Source of the DNA: an uncultured Collinsella sp.
Lineage (GTDB): Bacteria > Actinomycetota > Coriobacteriia > Coriobacteriales > Coriobacteriaceae
Direction of reading: 5' to 3'
Assembly (NCBI GenBank): GCA_900544065.1
Contig: UQTR01000033.1
Span: 1-19,017, forward strand
DNA: 19,017 bases
Under the pieces are notes generated by a model that saw nothing but the letters and a program-made list of their open reading frames with translations, was not told where the DNA came from and ran no database searches. Positions 7,409-13,412 of this stretch are shown here, one piece after another. The position numbers and the translations under genes were made by a program. Within the stretch, counting starts at the first letter, position 1. The number at the start of each line of letters is the position of its first letter.

Positions 7409-7436
7409 AAAGCCCCGGCCATTTGGTCGGGGCTTT
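7409..7436. terminator. Bidirectional terminator between structured region and surface-protein gene
   Basis: A 12-bp stem (7409-7420 with 7425-7436, one G-T pair) with an ATTT loop has A/T-rich outer ends on both sides, so it can terminate in both directions. It closes the structured region on the + strand. On the minus strand it lies 38 nt after the stop codon of the convergent surface-protein gene and is followed by CTT-rich sequence. Confidence 0.8.
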
Positions 7437-7473
7437 CCTTGCCTGAAATAGACGATTGCCTTGCTCTTTCAAG

Positions 7474-8802
7474 TTACTTCGTGGCACCGCAAGAAGAGCA
7501 CTTATACCCAGTGGTCACAGTCTCATCCCATGCATCGCGCACCTGCACCTGCTCGTCATAGGCCGCTTGGTCGGTCACGGTTTCATAATACCCCTGCTTT
7601 ACAGTCACATAGGTAGAGTGATAGCTTCCGCAATTACCACCATTCATAAGAGAGTTGTTAATATGCCCCCAAGGGTCAGACGTGATATCCGCACCGCACT
7701 GGTTGCAGATATAGTGTTCCTCCGTCACCGCGTCATGCCATACCTGATGCGTCACCGCGTCGTGGTGGACGGTCTTGTACTGAGCGTCGTGATGGACGGT
7801 TTTTGTCTGGGCAACCCAGTTGTGCTGATGCGCCGGGGTGTCATCCTTTTTCGATGAACTGCCTGAATTGGAGTTTGAGCCGGAGTTGCTGCTGTTGCCG
7901 CCACTCGGCTTGCTATCGGATTTTCCCTCGTCTTTCTTGGAGGATGAATTGCTCTTGTTTCCAGAATTATCGGAGCTGCCTGTGGTCTTCCCATTATCCT
8001 TCTTGGAGCCGTTGGATGAACCTGAATCGCTCTTCTTGCTGTCGGAAGTTTCCGGGGTCTTCGCGTCGGACTTCTCTTCCTTGGCGGACTCCTGAGCCTT
8101 CTCGGTCTCCTTCTCGACGGCATCGGTATCGGCGTTCGGGTTCTTCTTGATGTTGTCCTCGAACTTCTTCACGACCTCAGCGCCCTTGTCCCCGGTCAGG
8201 GTGGAATCGCCCTTCTTCACGGCTTCCGCAACGTCCTTGGCAATGGCTGTCAAGTCATCTTTCGTTACCTTGTCCGCATCCACCTTATCGAAAGTCACGC
8301 CTGTGGCAACTGTCTTGTCGGCTTTTCCGGCGGTAACCTTCTTCGATGGCACCTTATAGATGGAGCCGTCGGCGTTCACCGGTGAAATGAATGTGACGGT
8401 ATAGGTACCGGACTCACCGACCTTCACGGTCACCTGCTTGTTCGCGGCGATGGCGGTGTAGAAGTCTACTTTCCCGTCCTCATCCTCGATATGGGCGATG
8501 ACGGGCGTGGAGGTTTCCGTATCCCAGCCGTCAGCCTTCACCTCAAGGGAAAGCACCATGTCCTGCTCCTCATCGTCCTTTGACTGGGACACCGCATGGG
8601 CGTTCGCTTTGCCCGTCCAATCCGCATGTGTGATGGCATATCCACCGCCGCCGATGAGAAGCGCCGCACAGAGGATTCCCGCACCAGCCGCGCAGACCTG
8701 CTTACGGGAGAACTCGCGCCCGAAGAGCACGAGCGGCTTCTTAGCATTCTCCTCCTTCGTCGAATCCGATCGTTTAATTTCCCGAGAGCCGTACTCATCC
8801 AT
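7474..8802 (-). CDS. Membrane-anchored surface protein with His/Cys-rich C-terminus
   Basis: A 442-aa predicted type II membrane protein. I start it at ATG 8802, which has GGAG at 8810-8813; an upstream in-frame TTG at 8820 is less likely. Residues 1-35 are charged and cytoplasmic, about 36-58 form one transmembrane helix, about 60-180 look like a beta-rich extracellular domain (SGTYTVTF), about 180-325 are a Glu/Lys- then Ser/Lys/Gly-rich stalk, and about 328-442 form a C-terminal module. That module has three VxHDA-type repeats (KTVHHDAQY, KTVHHDAVT, QVWHDAVT) and two CxxC pairs (CNQC, CSSC) that could bind metal. There is no LPxTG. It is convergent to the mob genes and is probably cargo. 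Function is unknown; adhesion or cell-contact roles are possible. Confidence 0.8.
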   Translation of the reverse strand: MDEYGSREIKRSDSTKEENAKKPLVLFGREFSRKQVCAAGAGILCAALLIGGGGYAITHADWTGKANAHAVSQSKDDEEQDMVLSLEVKADGWDTETSTPVIAHIEDEDGKVDFYTAIAANKQVTVKVGESGTYTVTFISPVNADGSIYKVPSKKVTAGKADKTVATGVTFDKVDADKVTKDDLTAIAKDVAEAVKKGDSTLTGDKGAEVVKKFEDNIKKNPNADTDAVEKETEKAQESAKEEKSDAKTPETSDSKKSDSGSSNGSKKDNGKTTGSSDNSGNKSNSSSKKDEGKSDSKPSGGNSSNSGSNSNSGSSSKKDDTPAHQHNWVAQTKTVHHDAQYKTVHHDAVTHQVWHDAVTEEHYICNQCGADITSDPWGHINNSLMNGGNCGSYHSTYVTVKQGYYETVTDQAAYDEQVQVRDAWDETVTTGYKCSSCGATK

Positions 8803-8857
8803 CGGCAAACTCCAGTTCAATTATCAGAGGTCTAACTTAGCGGCATTGTATTCCAAA

Positions 8858-8887
8858 TTGTCACTTATATAGGTGTGACTCATATAG
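8858..8887 (+). promoter_or_regulatory. Putative promoter of the XRE gene with a 13-bp direct repeat
   Basis: TTGTCA at 8858-8863 and CATATA at 8881-8886 have a 17-nt spacer and could serve as -35 and -10. The same stretch holds a direct repeat of 13 bp (8860-8872 and 8875-8887, two mismatches), 15 bp apart start to start. Such spacing places two repressor dimers on one face of the helix. It lies in the divergent intergenic region shared with the surface-protein gene, so one regulator may control both. Confidence 0.4.
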
Positions 8888-8900
8888 AACCGAAACGAAT

Positions 8901-8931
8901 CATTGGCACAACCTATTAGGAGGTGCCAATG
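8901..8931 (+). promoter_or_regulatory. Inverted repeat covering the XRE ribosome site and start
   Basis: CATTGGCAC (8901-8909) and GTGCCAATG (8923-8931) are a perfect 9-bp inverted repeat. The ATG start codon is the last three bases, and most of the AGGAGG ribosome site lies in the 13-nt loop. As DNA it could be an autoregulatory operator; as RNA it would hide the start codon. Confidence 0.55.
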
Positions 8932-9159
8932 ACTCAGTTAGATATAAAGATGAGGGTCGGGCTGAGAATAAAAGAGTTGAGAAACGGACTCGGCTATAGC
9001 CAGGAAACTATTGCGTACTCTATCGAAATGTCCCGAACATACTTCGCTGAGGTCGAAACCGGCAAGCGGAACATATCAATTGAAAATATCGACCGGATTG
9101 CACAAGGGCTCGGCGTTTCCCTGAAAGAGTTCTTCAACTCTGACCTCTTTGTCAAATAA
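8929..9159 (+). CDS. XRE-family helix-turn-helix regulator
   Basis: A 76-aa single-domain HTH_3 (Cro/C1 type) DNA-binding protein. The HTH is visible as YSQETIAYSIEMSRTYFAEVETGKRNIS, with the conserved SQE start of helix 2 and the recognition helix MSRTYFAEVE, followed by NIDRIAQGLGVSLKEFF. The start is taken as ATG 8929 with AGGAGG at 8918-8923; a GTG at 8923 is in frame but overlaps that RBS. It is divergent from the surface-protein gene and is the last gene before the right arm, so it may repress itself, the cargo gene, or excision. Its size and domain match small element-borne regulators. Confidence 0.9.
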   Translation: MTQLDIKMRVGLRIKELRNGLGYSQETIAYSIEMSRTYFAEVETGKRNISIENIDRIAQGLGVSLKEFFNSDLFVK

Positions 9160-9293
9160 GACAGAGCACAAATCGAATTAGAACGAAAGGACAGACTTCC
9201 AACGTCATCTAATGTCCAACAGGGCTTCAATAGCAATCAAAAGGTATCAAAGGGCTGCCGGAAACTGGCTTGCCCTACGGCAACGACAGCCTA

Positions 9294-9363
9294 GGTTTTC
9301 AACGCTTTCCATAGCCGGAGGGTCCCACATCCAGCCCGTAGGCTGTGGGAAGGGTTGAAAACC
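9294..9363. repeat. Compound inverted repeat near the right arm
   Basis: GGTTTTCAAC (9294-9303) pairs with GTTGAAAACC (9354-9363), and inside it TCCCAC (9323-9328) pairs with GTGGGA (9345-9350) and AGCC (9333-9336) with GGCT (9341-9344). No gene lies in 9160-9515. The structure could be a recombination-arm element, a second oriT candidate or a terminator-like hairpin. I see nothing further in 9160-9293. Confidence 0.45.
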
Positions 9364-9371
9364 GGCCCTGA

Positions 9372-9447
9372 GGGTGAAACTCTGGGGTGAAATATGAAGT
9401 CGCGATGTTTTCCCCATAGAATGAACTTTCACCCCTTTTTCACCCCT
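9372..9447. promoter_or_regulatory. Right arm-type repeat cluster
   Basis: This holds GGGTGAAAC (9372-9380), GGGGTGAAAT (9384-9393) and, in the opposite orientation, the 21-bp double unit at 9427-9447 that matches 249-269 except for one base. Together with the left cluster this gives sites at both ends of the element in both orientations, as expected for integrase arm-binding. Function is inferred. Confidence 0.55.
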
Positions 9448-9479
9448 CAGGCGGGTTTTACCCCTATCCATACAGAAAC

Positions 9480-9507
9480 AGGTCAGACGATTTATACCGT
9501 CTGACCT
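9480..9507 (-). terminator. tRNA-Arg terminator carried by the element
   Basis: A perfect 10-bp stem (9480-9489 with 9498-9507) with an 8-nt loop, read on the minus strand, is followed by GTTTCTGT. It lies 13 nt beyond the tRNA 3' end and inside the element, so the element replaced the original tRNA terminator with its own. Confidence 0.65.
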
Positions 9508-9515
9508 GCTATTTC

Positions 9516-9562
9516 TCTGGTGCCCCCGGGCGGATTCGAACCGTCGACACCCGCTTTAGGAG
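9516..9562. repeat. attR: 47-bp direct repeat within tRNA-Arg
   Basis: Identical to 95-141. It runs from the tRNA anticodon region through its 3' end into 5 flanking bases, so integration restores a full-length tRNA here. The distance between copies gives an integrated unit of 9421 bp. Confidence 0.93.
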
Positions 9563-9593
9563 AGCGGTGCTCTATCCCCTGAGCTACGGAGGC
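9521..9593 (-). tRNA. tRNA-Arg (anticodon CCT)
   Basis: On the minus strand a complete 73-nt cloverleaf can be drawn. The acceptor stem is GCCTCCG with CGGGGGC (one T-G pair), the D stem GCTC/GAGC, the anticodon stem CCGCT/AGCGG around loop CTCCTAA (anticodon CCT, reading AGG), then a 5-nt variable loop, a T loop TTCGAAT and discriminator A. CCA is not encoded. The T stem has one A-C mismatch (second pair); the same base is present in the left copy. The gene serves as the integration site, and its 3' half is supplied by the element. Confidence 0.95.
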
Positions 9594-9679
9594 ATGTTGT
9601 ACTAGTGTAGCAGATTTACGCCACTACCATGCAGCGCATAGCCGCTCTTCGAGATAGTCATCTACGACGCTCTTTAATG

Positions 9680-9712
9680 ACTAGTCGTTTAAGAACGTCG
9701 CAGGCGACTAGT
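9680..9712 (-). terminator. Possible terminator after the DUF956 gene
   Basis: ACTAGTCG (9680-9687) and CGACTAGT (9705-9712) form a perfect 8-bp stem that overlaps the DUF956 stop codon. The loop is long (17 nt) and only a weak T-tail follows on the minus strand, so termination efficiency is doubtful. Confidence 0.35.
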
Positions 9713-10106
9713 TACCTTTGTGGAAAAGGCCTTTGATGGCAGCAGGGATGCTCTTGGCGCCCTTGGCCGTCACATCGATAAAGTCGGGCGAACGCACAAG
9801 CTTATCCTCGTCGACGTACTTGCGGACCGCGCGCAACGTCTCTTTGTCGTCGCGCGTCGAAAACGTAAAGTGACCGTTGTCCTTGGTGAAGATGGCAAAA
9901 CGCGTGATCTTCTTGGTGCCGCGTAAAACCTCGGCGGCAATATAGTCGACCTCGTCCCACGGGATTTGAATATAATCCTCGGGATTGCGCTCGTTGTAAT
10001 ACTCGAACGCCTTATTGCCCACCATCACGTTACCGTGGCTGGTAAGCCCCATCAGGCAGGTTGCCGGCGTTGCCAGATCGACCGTGCTGTTCTGAGATTG
10101 CGCCAT
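9708..10106 (-). CDS. manO: DUF956 family protein, ManO-type PTS accessory
   Basis: A 132-aa cytosolic protein recognisable as DUF956 by TCLMGLTSHGNVMVGNKAFE, YIQIPWDEVDYIAAEVL, ITRFAIFTKDNGHFTFSTRD and LRAVRKYVDEDKLVRS. DUF956 genes are typically the last gene of mannose-family PTS operons and are called manO in lactic acid bacteria; a role in tuning the operon has been suggested but the mechanism is not settled. The start at ATG 10106 fits the family N-terminus (MAQSQNSTVDL) and has GAGG at 10112-10115; a longer frame to 10157 would run through the upstream terminator. It follows the IID gene after a 120-nt gap that contains a terminator hairpin. Confidence 0.9.
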   Translation of the reverse strand: MAQSQNSTVDLATPATCLMGLTSHGNVMVGNKAFEYYNERNPEDYIQIPWDEVDYIAAEVLRGTKKITRFAIFTKDNGHFTFSTRDDKETLRAVRKYVDEDKLVRSPDFIDVTAKGAKSIPAAIKGLFHKGN

Positions 10107-10119
10107 GCGCACCTCGCCC

Positions 10120-10170
10120 TCCAAATAAAACAATCGGACCGCATCCAGTGTACCCACCGGGTGCGGTCCG
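10120..10170 (-). terminator. Intra-operon terminator between IID and DUF956 genes
   Basis: On the minus strand CGGACCGCA (10170-10162) pairs with TGCGGTCCG (10143-10135) across an 18-nt loop, followed by ATTGTTTTATTT. It would reduce, not abolish, transcription into the DUF956 gene, lowering its dose relative to the transporter subunits. Confidence 0.7.
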
Positions 10171-10226
10171 TTTCAATGGCTCAAAAGCCCTTGCCTAGCA
10201 ATTCTCGGTCTTAAGCCGAAACGTGC

Positions 10227-11147
10227 TTACATGAAGCCGCAGACGCGACCGATGATGCCGATGGCGAAGAGAGCCAGGATGATGACGATCGGGCTGACCT
10301 TCTTCTTGAGGAGCTTGCAGACCAGCAGGGTCAGGCACACGGCGGCAAGGCCGGGGATGAGCTGATCGAGGTTGGCCTGAAGCGTGGTGACCTTCACCTG
10401 ATCAAGGGCGTTAGCACCGATGGAGTTATACATCGTCAGTGCTTCCTTGACACCCTCAGAACCAGAGGGCAGGTTAGCCCAGTCGATAAAGGCGCCAGCA
10501 GACTGCGTGACCTTGGAGACGACCGGGGTGAAGGAGATGGACACCCAGCGCTCGACCAGGGCGCCGATGATGAACATACCCAGGATGGAAGCACCCTCGG
10601 TGACCTTGCCCATCAGACCGCCGGAGAGGTCCTTGGCGATGGAGGAGCCGACCTTGTAGCCAAACTCCTGCGTGTACCACAGGAAGGCGTAACGGATGAT
10701 GTTCCACGCGAAGAAGAACAGCAGCGGACCGGCGATGCTGCCGGACAGGGCCAGGGAAGCGCCCAGAGCGCCCAGAATCGGGCGAAGGGTGAACCAGAAG
10801 GCGGGGTCGCCGACGCCGGCGAGCGGGCCCATCATACCGACCTTGACGCCCTGAATGGCGACGTCGTCGATCGGAGCACCGTTGGCGCGCTCCTCCTCGA
10901 GAGCGAGGGTGACGCCAATGACGGGGGCGGAAACATAGGGATGGGTGTTATAGAACTCCAGGTGGCGCTTAAGAGCGGCAATCTGGTCATCCTTGTTGGT
11001 GTAGAGCTTCTTGATCGCAGGGATCATTGCGAAGCACCAGCCGCCGTTTTGCATACGCTCGTAGTTCCACGAGCCCTGAAGGAACTGATGACGGAAGCAA
11101 ACCTTCTTGCGGTCAGCCTTGGTGAGCTGAATCTTGTTCTCTGCCAT
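10227..11147 (-). CDS. manZ: PTS mannose-family IID component
   Basis: A 306-aa membrane subunit of a mannose/fructose/sorbose-family phosphotransferase permease. Family hallmarks are FLQGSWNYERMQNGGWCFAMIPAIKKLY near the N-terminus, GVKVGMMGPLAGVGDPAFWFTLRPI in the middle, and hydrophobic C-terminal segments (LAAVCLTLLVCKLL, VIILALFAIGIIGRVCGF). With IIC it forms the channel that brings the sugar in while IIB phosphorylates it. I start it at ATG 11147 (MAENK), since a GGAGGGGAG stretch lies at about 11157-11165; a GTG three codons upstream overlaps that site less well. It lies 16 nt after the IIC stop. The sugar specificity cannot be read from the sequence. Confidence 0.94.
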   Translation of the reverse strand: MAENKIQLTKADRKKVCFRHQFLQGSWNYERMQNGGWCFAMIPAIKKLYTNKDDQIAALKRHLEFYNTHPYVSAPVIGVTLALEEERANGAPIDDVAIQGVKVGMMGPLAGVGDPAFWFTLRPILGALGASLALSGSIAGPLLFFFAWNIIRYAFLWYTQEFGYKVGSSIAKDLSGGLMGKVTEGASILGMFIIGALVERWVSISFTPVVSKVTQSAGAFIDWANLPSGSEGVKEALTMYNSIGANALDQVKVTTLQANLDQLIPGLAAVCLTLLVCKLLKKKVSPIVIILALFAIGIIGRVCGFM

Positions 11148-11163
11148 ATGTATCACTCCCCTC

Positions 11164-11982
11164 CTACTCGTAATCGTTCAGAATGTCGCCGAGCGGGTCA
11201 CCGGAGCCGCCGCCCATGCCGCCACCCTGCTTGGCCAGATCCTTGAGGCCAAGGTAGATGAGGGCAAGGGAGATGCCGATGAGGCCAAGGGCGATCAGCG
11301 TGAGCTGAGGGATGGCAGCAAGGACAAAGCCGAGGATGAAGAACGGCCAGGTCTCCTTGGTGGCCATCATGTTGATGACCATGGCGTAACCGACGGAAGC
11401 GACCATGCCGCCGCCGACAGCCATACCGCCGGACAGCCAGTCGGGCATAGCGTTAAGCGCGTTGGTAACAGCCTCGGCCGGGATGATGCACAGAAGTACT
11501 GCCGGGATGGCGATACGAAGGCCCTGCATGAGGATAGCAGCGTACTGCCAGCGCTCGATGCCGGAGAAGTCGCCCTTCTCGGCGCAACCGTCCATGGCGT
11601 GAGCGATAGCGGTAGCCAGGGTACGGCAGATCATGGTCAGGAACAGACCAGCGACCGACAGCGGGACGGCGACGGCGATGGCGGCGGTAACGGCCTTTGC
11701 CGAATCGGTGGCGCCACCGTTGAGGGCGAGCACCATGATGATCGAAGAAGCGACCGAGGCCAGAGCGGCGTCAGGCGCGACAGCGGCGCCAACGTTAGCC
11801 CAGCCAAGGGCCATCATCTGGAGCGAACCGCCCAGGAGGATGCCCTCCTGAAGGTGACCGGTTACGAGACCGATAAGCGTGCATGCCACGAGCGGCTGAT
11901 GGAACTGGAACTCATCCAGAATGCCTTCCATACCGGCAAGCAACGCGACAATCGCAACAAGCAGAATAGTGATTGCAGACAT
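11164..11982 (-). CDS. manY: PTS mannose-family IIC component
   Basis: A 272-aa polytopic membrane protein, the sugar-translocating IIC subunit. It starts MSAITILLVAIVALLAGMEG and has the typical IIC stretches FQFHQPLVACTLIGLVTGHLQEG and GGSLQMMALGWANVGAAVAPD, then several hydrophobic segments to about residue 245. A Gly-rich soluble tail (QGGGMGGGSGDPLGDIL) ends it. The ATG at 11982 has GGAGG about 9 nt upstream. The gene lies between IIAB and IID in the usual order, 18 nt after the IIAB stop. Confidence 0.94.
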   Translation of the reverse strand: MSAITILLVAIVALLAGMEGILDEFQFHQPLVACTLIGLVTGHLQEGILLGGSLQMMALGWANVGAAVAPDAALASVASSIIMVLALNGGATDSAKAVTAAIAVAVPLSVAGLFLTMICRTLATAIAHAMDGCAEKGDFSGIERWQYAAILMQGLRIAIPAVLLCIIPAEAVTNALNAMPDWLSGGMAVGGGMVASVGYAMVINMMATKETWPFFILGFVLAAIPQLTLIALGLIGISLALIYLGLKDLAKQGGGMGGGSGDPLGDILNDYE

Positions 11983-12000
11983 GTATCGGACCCTCCTTTA

Positions 12001-12990
12001 CTATGCTTGAGCGGCCAGTTCGGCCTTAGCTTTCTTCAACATGGCGTCGAGATCCTCGGAAGAATCCGAAGGAACCTTGCGGACCTCGAACTTGACGCCC
12101 TTGGCCTTGAGGGCCTCGAGAGTCTTGACGTCGTCATCGCCCATAGCGACGGCGTTGGTGACGACGACCTTGCCCTTGGAGTGAGCCATGGAACCGATGT
12201 TAACTTCCTTGATGTCTACGCCGGCCTCGATGGCCTTGAGCAGATCCTGCGGGTTCTCAAAGAGCAGCATGGCCTTGGTGTCACCAAAGCGCGTGTCCTT
12301 GACGACCTCGGCCATCTTCTTGATGGGCACGACGTTGGCATGGACTCCCGGAGGGGCAGCCTGCTCGATCATGGTCTTGCGGAGCTCGTCGTGAGCAACG
12401 CCGTCGGAAACCACGATGATGCGGTTGGGGTTGATCTGCTTGGTCCACGTGGTGGCCACCTGACCATGAAGCAGACGGGTGTCGATACGGACGTGGGCAA
12501 TCTTGATGTGTCCGTCGCCGATGACCGTTCCCGGAGGGATGGCGCCTGCAGGAGCAGCGGCGGCCGCAGCCGGCTTCTTCTCCTCGGGCTCCAGAGACTC
12601 GGGCTTGACGCGCACGCCAGCCTTAGCCTCAGTCACGAGATGTTTTGCGATCGCATGTGCAGTGTTCTTTGCGTCAAAGCGCTGCGAATATGCCTCGATG
12701 AGCATAGGCAGGTTGACACCGGTGACGATAGCCCAGGAATCGTGGCCCTCGATGAGCCCGCTGATCTGGTTGAACGGCGTGCCGCCCCACAGATCAACGA
12801 GGAAGAGCACCTGCTCCTGGTCCTCGAAGGAAGCGATTGCTTCCTCGACCTTGGCACGGAAGTCGTCGGGGCCCATGCTCGGCTCGAGCGAGACCACGGC
12901 AACAGACGGCTGATCGCCAAAGACCATCGAGCCCGTCTGCTTGATTCCAGCTGCCAAGTCCCCATGGCTAGCAAGAACAATACTTACCAT
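12001..12990 (-). CDS. manX: PTS mannose-family IIAB component
   Basis: A 329-aa cytosolic phosphocarrier fusing IIA and IIB. The IIA domain (about 1-125) has the active-site His in LASHGDLAAG (H9) and VDLWGGTPFNQ; the IIB domain (about 160-328) has the second phospho-His in VRIDTRLLHGQVATTW (H175). An Ala/Pro/Glu-rich linker (about 128-156) joins them. Phosphate passes from HPr to IIA, IIB and then the sugar. ATG 12990 is preceded by AGGAGG at 12998-13003 with 7-nt spacing; a GTG one codon upstream is in frame. As the first gene it carries the operon promoter region. Confidence 0.95.
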   Translation of the reverse strand: MVSIVLASHGDLAAGIKQTGSMVFGDQPSVAVVSLEPSMGPDDFRAKVEEAIASFEDQEQVLFLVDLWGGTPFNQISGLIEGHDSWAIVTGVNLPMLIEAYSQRFDAKNTAHAIAKHLVTEAKAGVRVKPESLEPEEKKPAAAAAAPAGAIPPGTVIGDGHIKIAHVRIDTRLLHGQVATTWTKQINPNRIIVVSDGVAHDELRKTMIEQAAPPGVHANVVPIKKMAEVVKDTRFGDTKAMLLFENPQDLLKAIEAGVDIKEVNIGSMAHSKGKVVVTNAVAMGDDDVKTLEALKAKGVKFEVRKVPSDSSEDLDAMLKKAKAELAAQA

Positions 12991-13060
12991 CACATAACCT
13001 CCTTTTTGTCTACGTATTTCCTACACGACATGAAAGGAGTATACCTGTTTGCTTTGTGGA

Positions 13061-13090
13061 ATTATAGCTGAAACCGCAAAAGGTTGAATT
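13061..13090 (-). promoter_or_regulatory. Promoter of the PTS operon
   Basis: On the minus strand a perfect -10 TATAAT (13066-13061) is preceded by TTCAAC at 13088-13083, 16 nt away, giving a leader of about 65 nt to the IIAB start. A second TATAAT lies further up (13223-13218) with TTGAGC 15 nt before it. The rest of the AT-rich 13090-13330 stretch shows no gene and no operator I recognise. No sigma-54 type -24/-12 site was seen. Confidence 0.5.
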
Positions 13091-13330
13091 ATTTGTTTAA
13101 ACGTCAAGGTTTGTTACAAGTTGATTACATTGCTGATTTTTAGCTCATTACCTGCTAATTCGCAGCTTAAGCGATCCGATATTTTGACATATATAGGCAC
13201 ACTGTTCATTAATACCGATTATAACTGGATGAAAACGTGCTCAATACGGCGCATTTTTGTTTGAACAGACCCCACTTGACTGCTAATGACAAATATGCTC
13301 TGAAAATCTAGTCAAACTGAATAATAGCGA

Positions 13331-13402
13331 CAAAAAAGTTGCGGTGGAATAGTTCCTGATTGGGGGGGGTGCGGACGATTTTAGGAACTGTTTCACCGCA
13401 AC
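13331..13402 (-). terminator. Terminator of the oxidoreductase-hypA operon
   Basis: A long interrupted stem: 13338-13346 with 13394-13402 (9 bp), a 4x4 internal loop, then 13351-13357 with 13383-13389 (7 bp). On the minus strand it is followed by TTTTTTG (13337-13331), a good terminator tail, 10 nt after the hypA stop. The 25-nt loop contains a run of eight Gs (13362-13369). Confidence 0.8.
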
Positions 13403-13412
13403 TGATGAGGGG

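Noticed and set aside
6862..7561. Several overlapping frames in the structured region, both strands
   Set aside because: All are Arg/Ser/Pro-rich with no RBS, conflict with each other and cross strong hairpins or terminators.
9247..9471. 74-codon minus-strand frame near the right arm
   Set aside because: Runs across the compound inverted repeat and arm repeats; no RBS and no recognisable protein features.
11134..13071. 645-codon + strand frame
   Set aside because: Antisense to the PTS IIC and IIAB genes; composition is low-complexity Asp/Gly/His as expected from mirror codons.
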